Shown one piece after another: positions 23,101 to 35,418 of a stretch of 64,000 nt of DNA (positions are counted from its first letter, which is position 1; every line of letters starts with the position of its first letter). The stretch comes from Mytilus trossulus (lineage: Eukaryota > Mollusca > Bivalvia > Mytilida > Mytilidae). Below the pieces are notes generated by a model that made no database searches, was not told where the DNA came from, and saw only the letters and a list, made by a program, of their open reading frames with translations. Location: contig NC_086386.1 in the NCBI RefSeq assembly GCF_036588685.1, positions 20,852,931 to 20,916,930 on the forward strand, written 5' to 3'. The position numbers and the translations under genes are program-made.

Positions 23101-25532
23101 ACTGACAGTTATAACTTCTGTATTATTTAAAAAGGTTTTGTTACACATTTTGTTACATCTTAGTTATACAGTAACTACATGTAGGATTGGTTGACCATTG
23201 TGAAGTTTAGTTTTTGGGGTAGCATATATTTATATCGTTGTATTCCTTTTGTTTGTGTTAACCAACTGTACTTTCGGAATTATTTTTTTATGCATCATGT
23301 ATTGATCTTGTAATTTAGTTTGCGTCTTATTCCTTTGGTGTCATAGTTTGGCTATGTTTGTGTTCGATCATACAGTATAATAAGTCGGTAGTTGATATTT
23401 TTATTTATTTCTTGTGACTCTTTGCGTGTTATTTGTTGATTGCCACTGTTACTTATTTAAAAGTTTTACATTGGACTCAATTTTATTATAGTTTATCACA
23501 TAAAGACTCGTTTATATTATAGTACTTAACTTGAATAACCGTCCCACTGTTAGTTCTTCACAACTCAGAAACAGATTCAAGAATATCCAAGTTCCCTTAT
23601 ATTAATTTTTACCGTATACGTTGGTTCACTCTATTTTTCTCATACATGCTCACTATTACTAGTCAAGTACTAGTAGTACACGAGTTTCTTCATATTGCAT
23701 GTACTACACATGTGGTGGATACAGAAATATTCTTAAGGGGGCCCACTGGCTGCCTAAGAGGGGGCTTGCTCCAATCATGCTTCAGTGATTCCATATCAAA
23801 TCAACCATTGTTCCCCCACAAACGGGCTGGCCTGGGCCCCCTGAAAACCCATCTTTATCTGCCTCTGCTTACATATGTTACTCGAGTGTGAAACGTGCAA
23901 CAATACTTTACCAAAGCAAGCCAGGAAACAATCACCCAACAAGGAAGTAAGTTAATCACTTGACTTCAAAGGGAGTATGGTTTTCTTATCAGAGCGATGT
24001 TTTTTAATGAATCTTACCCTCACTTTATTTCACAATTTGAAGTTAAATTTTCGCTCCCGTATGTAAATAACCAGCGCAACGACTTTCATTATTTTTTCTA
24101 TATAATTATATACAATTGAAGACTTCCTTTGCACTGTACCAACCAATATTCAGTGATTGATCAATAACTTTACAGGGGTGGGGTGGGGCTGACTAAGATA
24201 AGGAGTGCCCGCTCCAGTGTTCAGTGATTCCCTGTATTTTCCCGACGAAAGCCCCTCACCCTATCCCCCTATGTTCTAGAAAACGTTGTTCTTATACATA
24301 CTTACTTCCATGTTATTGTCTCAAGACTTCGGTCTCTGCACCGAACACTTACAATCAACCAACAGCTTGGGTTAAATTGTACTTACTAGACAGTTTTTGA
24401 TAACCTGTTACAGTTTTGTACAAGAGTTAGTCCTTTGTTGTTTTAATAATAAAAACGGAACTATTATGATGTTAATATGGAAAATATCAAGTTTGCTTGA
24501 TATTGACAAATCAAAAACTCAAGTCACATGGTAATGTTTTGGATGCTTAAACCTTTGACATATTTTATAAGTTGAAAAATGAATATAATTTTTTATATTA
24601 TATACATTTTTGGGTGTTAACATTTACGGTTGACTGGCATATTTCATGTAGAATGTACAACCTGTTTTATTTAAAAAAAAAAAATATGGTTTTAAAAAAA
24701 ATTCCGAAAATTAAGCATATGTTCTTGAGCAGGGCTCCAATTTAAAAAAAAAAGAAAAAAGTTCAGATGATCAAGTTCTTTGAACAAAGAGAAAAGTGAA
24801 ACCAATGGCAATGCTATAGTATATCATCTCAGAAATTATATAAATTATTACCATCAGTATTACAAGAATATGAAGCATGCATTCACATCTCTTATTTTAT
24901 GGATGCGTTTGACAAATTCTGTTAAAAAAACGAGTTCCTATTGTGGCATAATTTTATTCATATAGATTATTTCTCCTACATATCTTTATATATTGCTTTC
25001 TTTAGTTCAAATCGGAATCTCAGATTAGCATCTGGTACGTTAAAACCTCTACTCTCTGTTCAATGCCTCTGGTCGACATGTGTACATTTGTTCTTCAGAA
25101 TAATTACTGACTGTCAGATAAATAGCAGAACTTCCGCATATATAACTTCTTGATAAAAGTGCTATCTATCACCCTTTTCGACACTGCAAACAAAACAAAC
25201 CAAGAATATGAAATAAAGAAAAATATAAATCGAAAAATGTAAAATTATCCTTTATGTCTACGAAACCACAAGATACTACTTAATTGACCATGTTTTCAAA
25301 TCATATCAAATGTTTTCATTGGTCTTCACTTGTAAGAAAAATGCACTGAATTTATTGTTAGCTAAATTATCAATGTTAGGTTATGCAGTTCCATCATTGT
25401 CATTTTAAAATGCTAGGTTTGTTGTGTATACTTTATTGCACCGTTGTATTTAACTTTAATTTCGAATATTTAGTTTGAATATAAGCCAAATAAAAAGTTT
25501 AATGAATTAGTAAATTGATATTATTACAATAC
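20120..25532. other. Long stretch with no recognised gene
   Basis: Nothing resembling a spliced gene. Noted: a diverged GCCAATGAGACA repeat at 21072-21182, a G tract at 21446-21456, a small hairpin ATCGACTCCTAGAGTCGAT near 22083, and two repeat-like C-rich blocks at 23730-23850 and 24175-24270. The 3' exons expected for the lone EPDR exon 1 at 25533 are not found here. Confidence 0.4.
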
Positions 25533-25679
25533 CATATTTATTCTTGCTGATGGCGTTGTGAGGATATTTTCCACGTATTCGTGCAGTTCAAATTTCTCTG
25601 GCATACAACAACATGATTCATCTGTATGTATGTATATTGCTACCACAAGTAAACCAATTACTAAATGTATCAGGAACAT
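25533..25679 (-). pseudogene. Lone ependymin-related exon 1, subfamily I
   Basis: An ATG at 25679 opens a 49-codon exon with a hydrophobic leader (MFLIHLVIGLLVVAIYI), then a three-cysteine cluster CCCMPEKFELHEYVE. This corresponds to CCMPDKFESHEYVE of the intact subfamily I gene. A GT donor follows at 25532-25531. Length and phase match exon 1 of the intact gene plus one codon. I cannot find exons 2-6 in the next 5 kb on this strand, so it is probably an orphan exon. A very long intron or strong divergence of the rest is the alternative. Confidence 0.65.
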
Positions 25680-26159
25680 TTGTACTCTTTAGACAAATGT
25701 ATGGTATTAGTGTAAATATCAGTCATAGATTGAAAATACAAGATTTAGATTAACATATACATGCATTATCATTTGCAACATGTGATTAATCATATGATGC
25801 GTAAAACACACAATGATCACAAGAATAACAAAAAAAAAAGCAATAAAAGAATCCGGGAGTAAGTTAATATCAAATGACCAAGGGTAATTGTCAGTACAAG
25901 AAAAGGAAAATTATAACCAATTTTAACTATGGACTAGTTTTAAAAAAAAAAAGAAAGTCATCATCCTTGTTGACAAGGATTTTCCTGTTAAAGCCCTTCA
26001 TTACAAAATTACAAAGTGATATGACAATATAAAGTAATTTGATACATTTACAGTTGTAGCTTTTAATATATCCTTGATAAAATATCTCACTATATAGAGG
26101 ACTGACGAAGCATCTGAAGTGTTTCGCCTTTTTTGTTATGTTTCACATTTTTGCAATGA
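25680..26159. other. AT-rich stretch without gene
   Basis: Upstream of the lone EPDR exon. No recognisable element; a mild hairpin ATCCTTGTTGACAAGGAT is at 25965-25982. Confidence 0.4.
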
Positions 26160-26164
26160 CTATG

Positions 26165-26345
26165 TAAAATTGAGAATGAAAATGGGAAATGTGTCAATGA
26201 GACAACAAACCGACCATAGAAAAAACAACAGCAGAAGTTCAGCTACAGGTTTTCAATGTAGCGAGAAATAACGGCACCCGGAGGTGTCCTTCAGCTAGCA
26301 AATATATACTAGTTCATTGATAATGAACGCCATACTAATTATTTC
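26165..26345 (-). repeat. 5'-truncated Penelope-like element tail
   Basis: Begins ATTGAGAATGAAAATGGGAA and includes GAGACAACAAACCGACCATA and ACCCGGAGGTGTCCTTCAG. It is the reverse complement of the 3' end of the Penelope-like element at 59822-61642. Other tail-only copies lie at 48025-48205 and 53570-53770. Confidence 0.65.
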
Positions 26346-26399
26346 TCTCTTGAAACCTGTGATTTACATGTACTTTACAGCATTTTTTTTTGCAAAAAC

Positions 26400-26640
26400 A
26401 CTTTTATATGTGGAACATGATCTGCTTACCCTTCCGGAGCACCTGAATTCACCCCTAGTTTTTGGTTGGGTTCGTGTTGGTAATTCTTTCGTTTTCTATG
26501 TTGTGTCATGTGTACTATTGTTTGTCTGTTTGTCTTTTTCATTTTAAGCCATGGCGTTGTCAGTTTGTTTTAGATTTATGAGTCTGACTGTATCTTTCGT
26601 CCCTCTTTTTTTTTTTATTGACAGTGATGCAAATAATACC
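26400..26640 (+). repeat. Dispersed repeat (GGGTTCGTGTTG ... CCATGGCGTTGTCAGTTTG)
   Basis: Contains ATCTGCTTACCCTTCCGGAG, TATGTTGTGTCATGTGTACT and CCATGGCGTTGTCAGTTTG. A second copy lies at 62838-63000, and pieces (GACGGGTGCCACATGTGA) occur in the same intron of both EPDR I copies (2455-2470 and 37281-37300). A multi-copy mobile tail; the short open frames in it are not genes. Confidence 0.6.
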
Positions 26641-27697
26641 AGGGCGCTCCTTGAACTATATCTTTTGAGAGTTTTCCAAAAAATGACATTCAAATTGTTC
26701 AAGTTATCTTGGAACGACAAGATCTTAATATAACCCTGCAAATTCTTGAACTTGTTTGTCAATATCAATTATACATAATGGTGTTTGTAATACTCCTTTT
26801 CCGATAAGTTTATGAAAGTTGTTAGCTTTTTCAGATTCAAACCTTTAGAAATAAAGTTGCTTCCGCTCTTTTGCAATTTTCTGTCGCTTTTGTGATATCA
26901 TGCGTCTTTTTGTGGACATGGTTCTAATTTGGAGCTTTTTCAATGATATCTACATTTTAAAAGTCACCTTGGGTCAACACTAAATGATCTGTTGGATTTT
27001 TTGGGTACCATATGATAGTATAACAAGTGCTTAAGGTAAAACATAAAATTCGTAATGAAAATTAAATGTTTAATTTTTATCCGAAAGTTTTAAATCCGCG
27101 AGCCTTATAAGTAATGTTGATCATAATCATGAATGGTCCTATTTTTTACCGTATATTCTTGAAACTGATTCACGATAAGAATATGGATATATTCTCATTG
27201 CATTTGCTTGACCCCTTGGCATTACTAAGATTACGATAAGAAAACAGTGCTGACTGGTTGGGTGAATCATTTGATGGAAACTCTTTTGGTGAAGAGATGA
27301 AGATGAATCAATATGGCCTTGGTCTGTAGATTGAATCGTGTTTGCGATACATGTGAACTATATGAGATATGAATATGAGTAATATAGTTGTGTCCATGAA
27401 GAACAAGGGCAAGTCCTTGGTAGTTCATTGGTTTTACAGGAATATTGTTTGATACGAATACTCAGTACATGTCTGATAGGAATAGTAAGTAAGTTGTGTT
27501 CCTGTTGAAAGTATCTTTAATGATGTATAGGTACATGTCGAAAATGAATTTGTGGAATTTACGAATTAAATTTTGTTTGAAATAGAACCCTGAGTGAGTT
27601 GTTGGAATAACACATACAATAGAGTGAGCCATTGATCCATGATGAAAAAACACTACAAGTTACAGCTATAGAAACCTGTAAAATATTGCCTATTGAG

Positions 27698-27987
27698 TTA
27701 GGCAGCAACCATTTGATTTTCTGGGGGGGGGCTATGTTTTTTTTTGGAAAAAAAAGTTTGTTTCCAGGATTTGGTGAAAAAATAATTTGTTTCGGACCCT
27801 GAGAAAAAAAAATGTTTATTTCACCCTCAGCTGCCACTATATGTAATGCTAAAATTGAAAGAAAAAAATTGTTTTCGGTTTGTCGCTAAAAAAAATAGAT
27901 TGTTCTTCGCAGAAGGCGAAAAAAAAAAGTTTGCACAGAAAAAAAAAACATAGCCCCCCCCCAGAAAATCAAATTGTTGCTGCCTAA
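27698..27987. mobile_element. Complete TTAGGCAGCAACC fold-back element (290 bp)
   Basis: Terminal repeats of about 40 bp: TTAGGCAGCAACCATTTGAT at the left and ATCAAATTGTTGCTGCCTAA at the right. Each is followed inward by an eight- or nine-base G or C tract and ATAGC or GCTAT, then A or T tracts. Non-coding. The interior includes CACCCTCAGCTGCCACT. A partial copy lies at 19032-19283. Confidence 0.75.
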
Positions 27988-28913
27988 AGAAGACCTTTTT
28001 GTTCAATAAACTGTATGTGACTTTTTTCCTTTGTAAAACTGGTTATTTCAAGCATTTCTGTCAAGTTTTGTCATAATCAGTTCAATAGTTTGAGAGAAAA
28101 TCTAGTATAATGAAAGACAACATCTACAGGGATTCGAGCAAACTTTCTTCGACAAATCCAAACCAAACCATCAAGATAGAATAGAGTGTGGACCAATAAA
28201 TGATCAAGTATCTATCTTATCTGCCTTCACACAGTTGAATATGATACACAAAATGATTTTAGGAAGATAAATACCACTAATGAACCTCTTTGTCTTCTTT
28301 ATAAGGTCTCTTTAGGTCAATTTATACCTCTCATTTCCTCAAAATTTCAACTTTTCAGGCCAAAAAATAAGAATAATGGGGTAACTTTCACTCATTTATG
28401 GTAGAAATGTTATAAAAAATTAGTAATTGAAGCATTTTAGTAGAATGAAAAATCCATATAAAAATTTACTGTCTCCAAGGAGGTTTCAATAAGTCCTTAC
28501 GTAAAAATTTAATTTACGCCGCGTTCCAAAGAGGGACATAAAAGGCCTCTCTTTAAGTGCATACCTTGTCGATACAGCATTTAAAATAATTTCATCTACT
28601 TAAAACTATATATTCATTTAAGTATTTCCTAGGAAAATGTTATATCATAGCAAAATATAAGAAATAAGGAGAAAAAGCCCACCCCTCAAAAAAAATAAAT
28701 GTATGCACTTAGTAGGGCTTGTTCTGTCAACTGAATATTTATGGTACAGTCCTATTTCAAGACAATTTTCTCATAAAATGTGTTTTGGAGACTCAATCCA
28801 CTCAGAATATTTTTTTTTTTTGTATTATTGCACTTAAATAGCAAGAAATTTTAGCACATGAGATTACTCACAAGGCCATAGGTGCATGTACAGCTTCCCT
28901 AAATAGGCGTAAT
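27988..28913. other. Unassigned stretch
   Basis: No gene or known element recognised; no long open frame. Confidence 0.35.
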
Positions 28914-29371
28914 ACCACCATTGATTTTCCCCTATTAGTCTTTGTTAAATTTCCACTTTTCAAAAAATTGTGCAGAATTTATCTTTGTTTCAAATAAAGA
29001 AATACTTGGCATGAGTAAAGTTTTATCCTGTCCAGTTCTATAGAAAAATTTTCACAGAATATTTCATTGCATATAAGAAAGTAACCATCATTTGAAGTTA
29101 ACTAATCAAATTTCTCCCCTTATTCTATCTGTGTACAAGGTTTAGTCACCATGTAACCTCAAGATTACAAAAATTGTATAGAAATCACAAATAAAAAATA
29201 ATGGTGTTTTGAAATACCCAAGACATATGTTTATGACACAAACATAGTTTTACTGCAATAAAATGTAGGATTAATTACCTACAACGGTCAAATTCAAGGG
29301 AATATTTTTTTAGACCTTCTTTCGTATACAACCGGATGTGACGTACCATGATTTGGTGGTATTACACCTTA
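28914..29371. mobile_element. Short terminal-inverted-repeat element (about 458 bp)
   Basis: The left terminus TAGGCGTAATACCACCATTG is answered at the right by CATGATTTGGTGGTATTACACCTTA, whose reverse complement begins TAAGGTGTAATACCACCAAA. No internal coding region. MITE-like; the target duplication is unclear. Confidence 0.6.
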
Positions 29372-30144
29372 AGGCTAATGCTTGCCGAATGTTGTTTTAA
29401 ATTTAAAGGTTATCACGAACTAGTTAGTATTCAGATGCAAAAGGTCGTTACAATACATGCATGTTATACTTAAAGTTGCTGAGTTTTTATCAACCTGGGG
29501 TTTATTAAGATGAACACATTTTATAATGAATTTATAATTTATAATGAAACCACGTTAGACAAGTGTAACATTCAATTGTATCATCATTTGTAATGTCAGA
29601 ACAAACTGGACATGTAGATATTGTCTCTTTACTATCTATACTGACTGTATTCTAGTGTTGATAGATTTACACTATGATTATTTGTTATAGAAATAGGCTG
29701 TCTTTCCACCGTGGTCTTTCTGACATTTTATCATTTCCTTACTCAGGAAGAGTACCTATCTAAGAGTTCATTATCGTACTATTACGGCTAAAGACGACAG
29801 ATGATTGACCGATGACATTGTCATGCGCTGGAGCCACTTATAGTGGAAGATATTAGCAGGCAAAATCGAGGGAATTGTGTAAATGATGATACAAGCATGA
29901 AAATTACCACAAAGCATCATTATTATATACTTTTAAAGAAACAACTGCTGGCCATTAAGAAAAAATAATTTCAAGATGGCCACCGCCGTTTTCTAAAATG
30001 GCTGTTTTTTTCAGTTTGAAAATACTGATTTTTTCGGGAAAACTTTTCGTTTACCTTCTTTTAGTGAAAAACAGCTGTCAGGTTTGGTAGCTACCTTCTT
30101 TACATGTGAAAAATTCACTAGACATGAGTATTTGACACATTCAG

Positions 30145-30310
30145 GGTTTGCGCATGCGCGCAAATGTAACAAAATTCATTAAAAAATATTTTAACTATTT
30201 ACTGTAAAATAAATGATTTGGGATTTTAAATGATATTATGATTTGGTTTGATAACATTTTCAAGGTTATGACACACATGATGTAACAATTTTGCGCATGC
30301 GCAAACTATT
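30145..30310. repeat. Inverted GCGCATGCGC pair
   Basis: GTTTGCGCATGCGCGCAAA at 30147-30165 and TTTTGCGCATGCGCAAAC at 30289-30306 bracket about 120 bp just before the broken ORF of the TIR element. Possibly part of its promoter or a nested small insertion. Confidence 0.5.
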
Positions 30311-30312
30311 TT

Positions 30313-32528
30313 TAGACATAATGAGTGATTTGTATGTACTACCAGTGCAAACTGGTATAAATCGTAGTTCATCTCAATACTCTAAAAGGCAAGTAAGTGT
30401 AAAATCTATGATGCCACTTCAAGCCAATTCAGTTGCAATGATCAGGTATTTGATGGATAAGATGGAAAATGTGGTTAAAACGAGAAAAAAACATCAAAAG
30501 TAACGGCAGATCAGCCACATTTGGTAATGGATATTCAGTGGGAATTGCCTGATTTGTACAGAGAAGATAGGTTTATCGTCATGTAAGGTGGATTTCACAT
30601 TGAAATGACTTGTTATAAAATTCTGGGTGATATATTACGTGACGGTAAAACCATCATGGCAACACATAGAACGGCATATTCTTGTATGTATGTTAAAATG
30701 CACATAGGAATAGACACGCGCATCATATAACTCTATGTGTTTTAGCTTGAAAGGTATATATCGGCTTAAGAAAGTTAAACACAGAAATTATAATCATGTC
30801 ATGACTTTGTGACGTTCCATGATTTGATAGACTGGCGTAAGAAAATATAGTCATATCTACAACAGTTCAATTCCTGGTGTTCAATTATCAAATAAGAACT
30901 TCTTGTGAATTTGGTAGACTAGTATGCTTATTTCATGAGTCAGATTTTGTACAAACAGTCCATATAAAGAATGATACTGTATTGATTTAGGTCTTAATCG
31001 TGTAACATATTCTCGATCGCGAACGACCTTCTCCGAGATATGGCTTCCCTTTTCCTAAGTCACCCACAGGTGGCAATTGATTTTGAAAATGATAATTTTA
31101 CTGTACGTAAGACCAGAAAATATTTTTCTTATAACACAATTGATCAGACAAAAACAGAATAATGCAATTGTAAAGGGCGATGTGTTGTCATAGGTTTAAC
31201 CGAAGACCTCATTAAGACGTATTGATGGTATCTAGACCAGAAGTCAGTAGACTATCAGATAAATTTGCAAGATCTAGTGGTTTGAGGCATTCTATAATAG
31301 ATGAACGACTTAATGAACACACAAGTTTTTTTTTAAAAAGATCAAAGGCAAATAATTTGAAGATCGTTTGAAGCAAATACAAAACGAAGGAGAACCGGTT
31401 TCTTATAACCAGATTAAAAAGAACAACTCCTTTCATGTCGGTAAAATAAAACTGTAAACGTTTTTGTAAAAAAACAAAGCTAGAGCTCTTAAATATCTTT
31501 TCTACACTTTTATTTTTTGTCGCAGTGGACAAATTGATTTGGAATATTTCTTAATCCATAAAGACAAACTGCTCCTCCGTTTTTGTCCTCGGATGTCATT
31601 TTAAACAGTGATATTAAATCGGTGCAAATGGATAAACTTGAAATATTTTGTAATTTGTATATCCATATTCTGACGCATTTATCGTTAATAGAGCAGCAAT
31701 GGTTAATTCCAGGCCACCTTATAGGTAATCAATATTGGATGATTTTGCAATTGTGTTTTACGGCCTTAAATAAAATCTTGCATCGATAAGTATTCAAGAG
31801 TAGATATTGTGTTAGATTTACTAAATGAATCATTGAAAGGCTAGATGTGAGAAGACACAAGTTGGGTTCTTGAGTAGTTTTCTCTATGAAGATGACAACG
31901 AAACGAAATTTTTCAAGTGACTTGCCGACAGAAATTCTTCTGTAGAGACTAATAAGGATACTTTCCAGCTATCCCTTGTAAGCATGGAGAAGCAGATATA
32001 CGAATGTTTTTCCATGTTCGGCCTGATTATGAAAATTGTTGTAGGACGGTAATTTAAGGTAGCACCGACACAGATGTAGCAGTATTAAGAATTGCAGCAT
32101 TCCAAAAATATGGTGGAACAAACTGTGAATAGGTTTTCGCTGAATGAAGACTTTTGATGGCTTCCTGTACGTGATATATCAAATGCGTTTGGTCCTCGTG
32201 TAGCTACTCTTCCTTTCATTCATACATTCGGTGCATGTGACCCTAAGGGAATAGGTCAGTTTGGATGACATAGGAAGTATTTCAACATGTAAAGGACTTA
32301 CTTATTTCTTTGCTGAAGTATAAAGACACATACAAGGACATAAAAGAAGCATTTGTTTGCATCATGTATAACAGAACAACATCACTATTTGCTGTTAACG
32401 AGGCACGATGTAAATTTTTACCCAGGAAGCAACGGCATTGTGATGTAGTTCCGCCCACAAGAGGTTTTTTTTCGGAGCACATCCAAAGAGCATATCCAAA
32501 GTTGCATCCTCCTGTCGGGAACTTTTGA
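30313..32528 (+). pseudogene. Degenerate ORF of an uncharacterised multi-copy invertebrate element family
   Basis: Pieces in shifting plus-strand frames follow in the order of a large protein family that I recall from many cnidarian and mollusc genomes. First is MDIQWELPDLYREDRFIVM, a stop, then GGFHIEMTCYKILGDILRDG (30527-30650). Next are HPQVAIDFENDNFTVRKT and YNTIDQTKTE (31060-31160), STDTDVAVLRIAA (about 32062-32100), LPVRDISNAFGPRVATLPF then IHTFGACD (about 32160-32240), and VNEARCKFLPRKQRHCDVVP followed by PT (32395-32460). The STDTDVAVL and FGACD blocks sit where intact members have TDVVVL and TGCD. Such acidic motifs would suit a nuclease, but this is inference. Several stops and frameshifts make this copy dead. 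I know no accepted name for the family. Confidence 0.6.
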
Positions 32529-33585
32529 AATGAGGAGGCGAAACATCTAATAATCACTAGGTGACTGTAAATGCTACCGTTCTGTCCTTCCTTGTACGAG
32601 TTTTGTTATTGGCTACTGTCCGATAATTTAAAGATAACGAACCTGCCTTTCTAACAAAACTAGGCATTTAATCTTAACAAAGAATATGATTTCACTTGTT
32701 AATTTGATGAAAATTATAAAAAAAATCATTTTCAAAAAATTAGCCGCCATTTTGAAACCGGAAATCACTCTTTTTTGTCATTTATGTGTTGTTTTTCAGT
32801 ACTTTAGGAACTGTACTTTACGCTTTATAAAACCTTACATTGGATTATACCTATAACACAACTTTCAAAGATTTACAACTGGATATGACGCCATTTGCAA
32901 AATGATCAGTGGCCATCTTGAAAAAATGGAAATTTTGAGGGCCAGCGCCTGATTTCTTTTAATTATCGTTTAGTACACCTGTATACCAAATTTCATGCTT
33001 GTATTTCATGCTTGTGTTATTACTTGTTAAGTTGATGAAAATTATTAAAATATTTTTAACGTACTTGCATCTAATTTGGAACCGGAAACCACTATTTTTC
33101 TTCAGTTATGTGTTGTTTGTCGTACTAAGGAGCTGTTTTAAACGTTTTATCATATCTTACACTGAATTATACATAACACATCTTTCAAGGATTAAAATCC
33201 CTTGTAAAATTGCTTGAAAGTAAAAAAAATCGAAATTTTTTACTCGTTAGCCGACATTTTGAAACAGGAAGTCACCTTAAATTTCATTAATGTATTGTCT
33301 AGTCGTTATTTATGAACTGTCATTTTCTTTTTATCAAATCTTACAATGGATTTTACATATAACACACCTTTCAAAGGATTAACAAATATTGGCTAATTTG
33401 TTATGACGCCATTTTCAAAATGTGTGGTGGCCATCTTGAAAAAATTATTATTTTTTCTGGCCAGCAGCGGATTTTTTATAAGTATCATTTAGTTAACCTT
33501 TATACCAAATTTCATGCTTGTATCACGATTTGCACAATTATGTCCATAATATCTCCCACTATTAACAATACGTAGGAGTTCATGC

Positions 33586-34990
33586 TCTTACATGTATTAT
33601 ATTTTTAAAAACGTATTTAACAAACTAGTAATTTTGAAATGTTCGTTGATTACCATTACAAATAGAATAAGAAAATGTGATATGAGTGCCAATGAGACAA
33701 CTCTCCATCCAAGTAACAATTTATTAATATAAACGATTATAGGTGAATGTCCGGGCTTTATACTTTAATTTTCCAACATATGCCTCTGTATATGCAAAAA
33801 CATTCAGTTAACTTTCCAAATTTAGAAAATCATAATTCCCTTGAAGCAATCTTTGTTCACATTGAATTGTTGACCCATTTAAAACTGTCCTATTCTTTTA
33901 TTAGACAATTGCATCTGCTTCGTCTACATTACACTTACCAGTGTCGGTCGATTAAAACTTTACTCCTTGGTTTTGATTGTTATTGTCTTTGTAATGCCAA
34001 ACAAAGTAAAATATATAAACCTCTTTCGCCATATCGCTTGGAAGCATATACATAATACTTATGTTTACTTTAACAAGACAAAATAAGACAAAAGACAAAC
34101 ATAAAACAACATTTTATTAAAGTTTCACCTTCCCCTTATGATAAAAAAATAACAAAAAAAACTATCAGTCCCTATATCTAAAATATAAAAACCTTTAACA
34201 GTTACATTAATTTTGTAGTTATGAAATTGAAGGTATATCGTGTATATACAGATAAGCATAGTACCATTGTATGTTCAAATAACAACATCAGTGAATTTTC
34301 TTGACATGAAAGCTTTTTTTTTTATCAATTTCTTACCTTCATACGAATAAAATTGAAATTTGTAAAAAAACATATTTTGTTTCTAATGCATCATCCGGTT
34401 TTCATCTTCAAAAATATGTTAAATGATTTTTATTTGTTCCATGTTAGGAAAAGTAGAAACATGATCATGTTTGTCAAAGAAGTCATTCTTTCACGTCAAA
34501 CAAATGGATGGAATTTGCCTGCCTGATATTCTAGGATATCCTGAAAAGAGAAATAGGGAAACGTTGATCTAAAAAGATTTTAAAAAGAGTTTCCTATAGT
34601 CAGCAAAAAAGTCTCCAAAATGATTTAAACGACAAAACTGATGGTCCGATTTATGAACAAAACGATGCACAAAAAACAATTATAAAAAACAGCAACAAAC
34701 AACAACCACATAATTACAACAGATAAAAAATACATACCAGACGTGGAAGGGTATCAATACATTCCCACAACAAAAAAAGTACAGATCTGAGAATTCTAGA
34801 TGACATTACTGACAGCTAGTTCAAAGCCAATAGGTTATTTAATAATTGAATATTTTTAATCTAATTTTGCTTATTTTTAAATTATTGAGGTTTAAAACTT
34901 AAAACTTTTTTTTGTACAAATATTGATTAATGCTCTGCACATTATTGTTACCTAGACGTTTTAAAGTTGTGTATGTATTCAACATTGTAT
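33586..34990. other. Stretch without recognised gene
   Basis: 33669-33760 is a copy of the GTGCCAATGAGACAACTCTC repeat. The 102-codon open frame at 33747-34055 begins in that repeat and shows no domain. The remainder is AT-rich. Confidence 0.4.
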
Positions 34991-35418
34991 ATTTTCTTTT
35001 TAAAAAACAAACAATATAGGATGATCTCGAAAGGTTGAGCAGTCTCTTGTGGTCCTCTATTTAATAGTGGTAAGGAACGTTAACTCGCTATCGAAAGCAC
35101 ACAAAATGTATATCTTCAAGTATGATCGGACAGTTAAATAGCCAATAAGTATAATAGTATACATTGAAACTAAGTTTAAGTAACTCATACGATCATTGTA
35201 GGGTGATTTTGAATCATGTTAAATATCTACCAAACAACCCAGTTTGGAAATGGAAATGGATTTTAAAAGGTTAACGTATAGAATAGACAGGTTGTGTGTG
35301 GCGTTGTGAGCCTGGAAGATAAATTTTCTTTATGTATAATGTATGTCAGAACAGTTTTCAACAAGCAGATCGAATAAATTACCCATCGTTTTGTCGTAAC
35401 GACAGTGTAATGTTGTAG

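Larger units (their letters stand above)
29826..33585 (+). mobile_element. About 3.8-kb element with long terminal inverted repeats and an internal degenerate ORF
   Basis: The left 29826-29995 and right 33425-33585 ends are imperfect reverse complements. Shared blocks in the same order are AGTGG(A/G)AGATATTA, GATACAAGCATGAAA, GCTGGCC with an A-rich run, and TTTCAAGATGGCCACC. They bound a single broken coding region (30313-32528, +). Near the right end the sequence repeats diverged units of 230-280 bp (about 32720-33000, 33010-33235 and 33236-33490) with GCCATTTTGAAACCGGAA and TGGCCATCTTGAAAAAA. I read it as a decayed DNA transposon with subterminal tandem repeats. No target duplication could be identified. 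Confidence 0.65.

Noticed and set aside
33747-34055. 102-codon plus-strand open frame
   Set aside because: Starts within a dispersed repeat and has no domain or exon signals.
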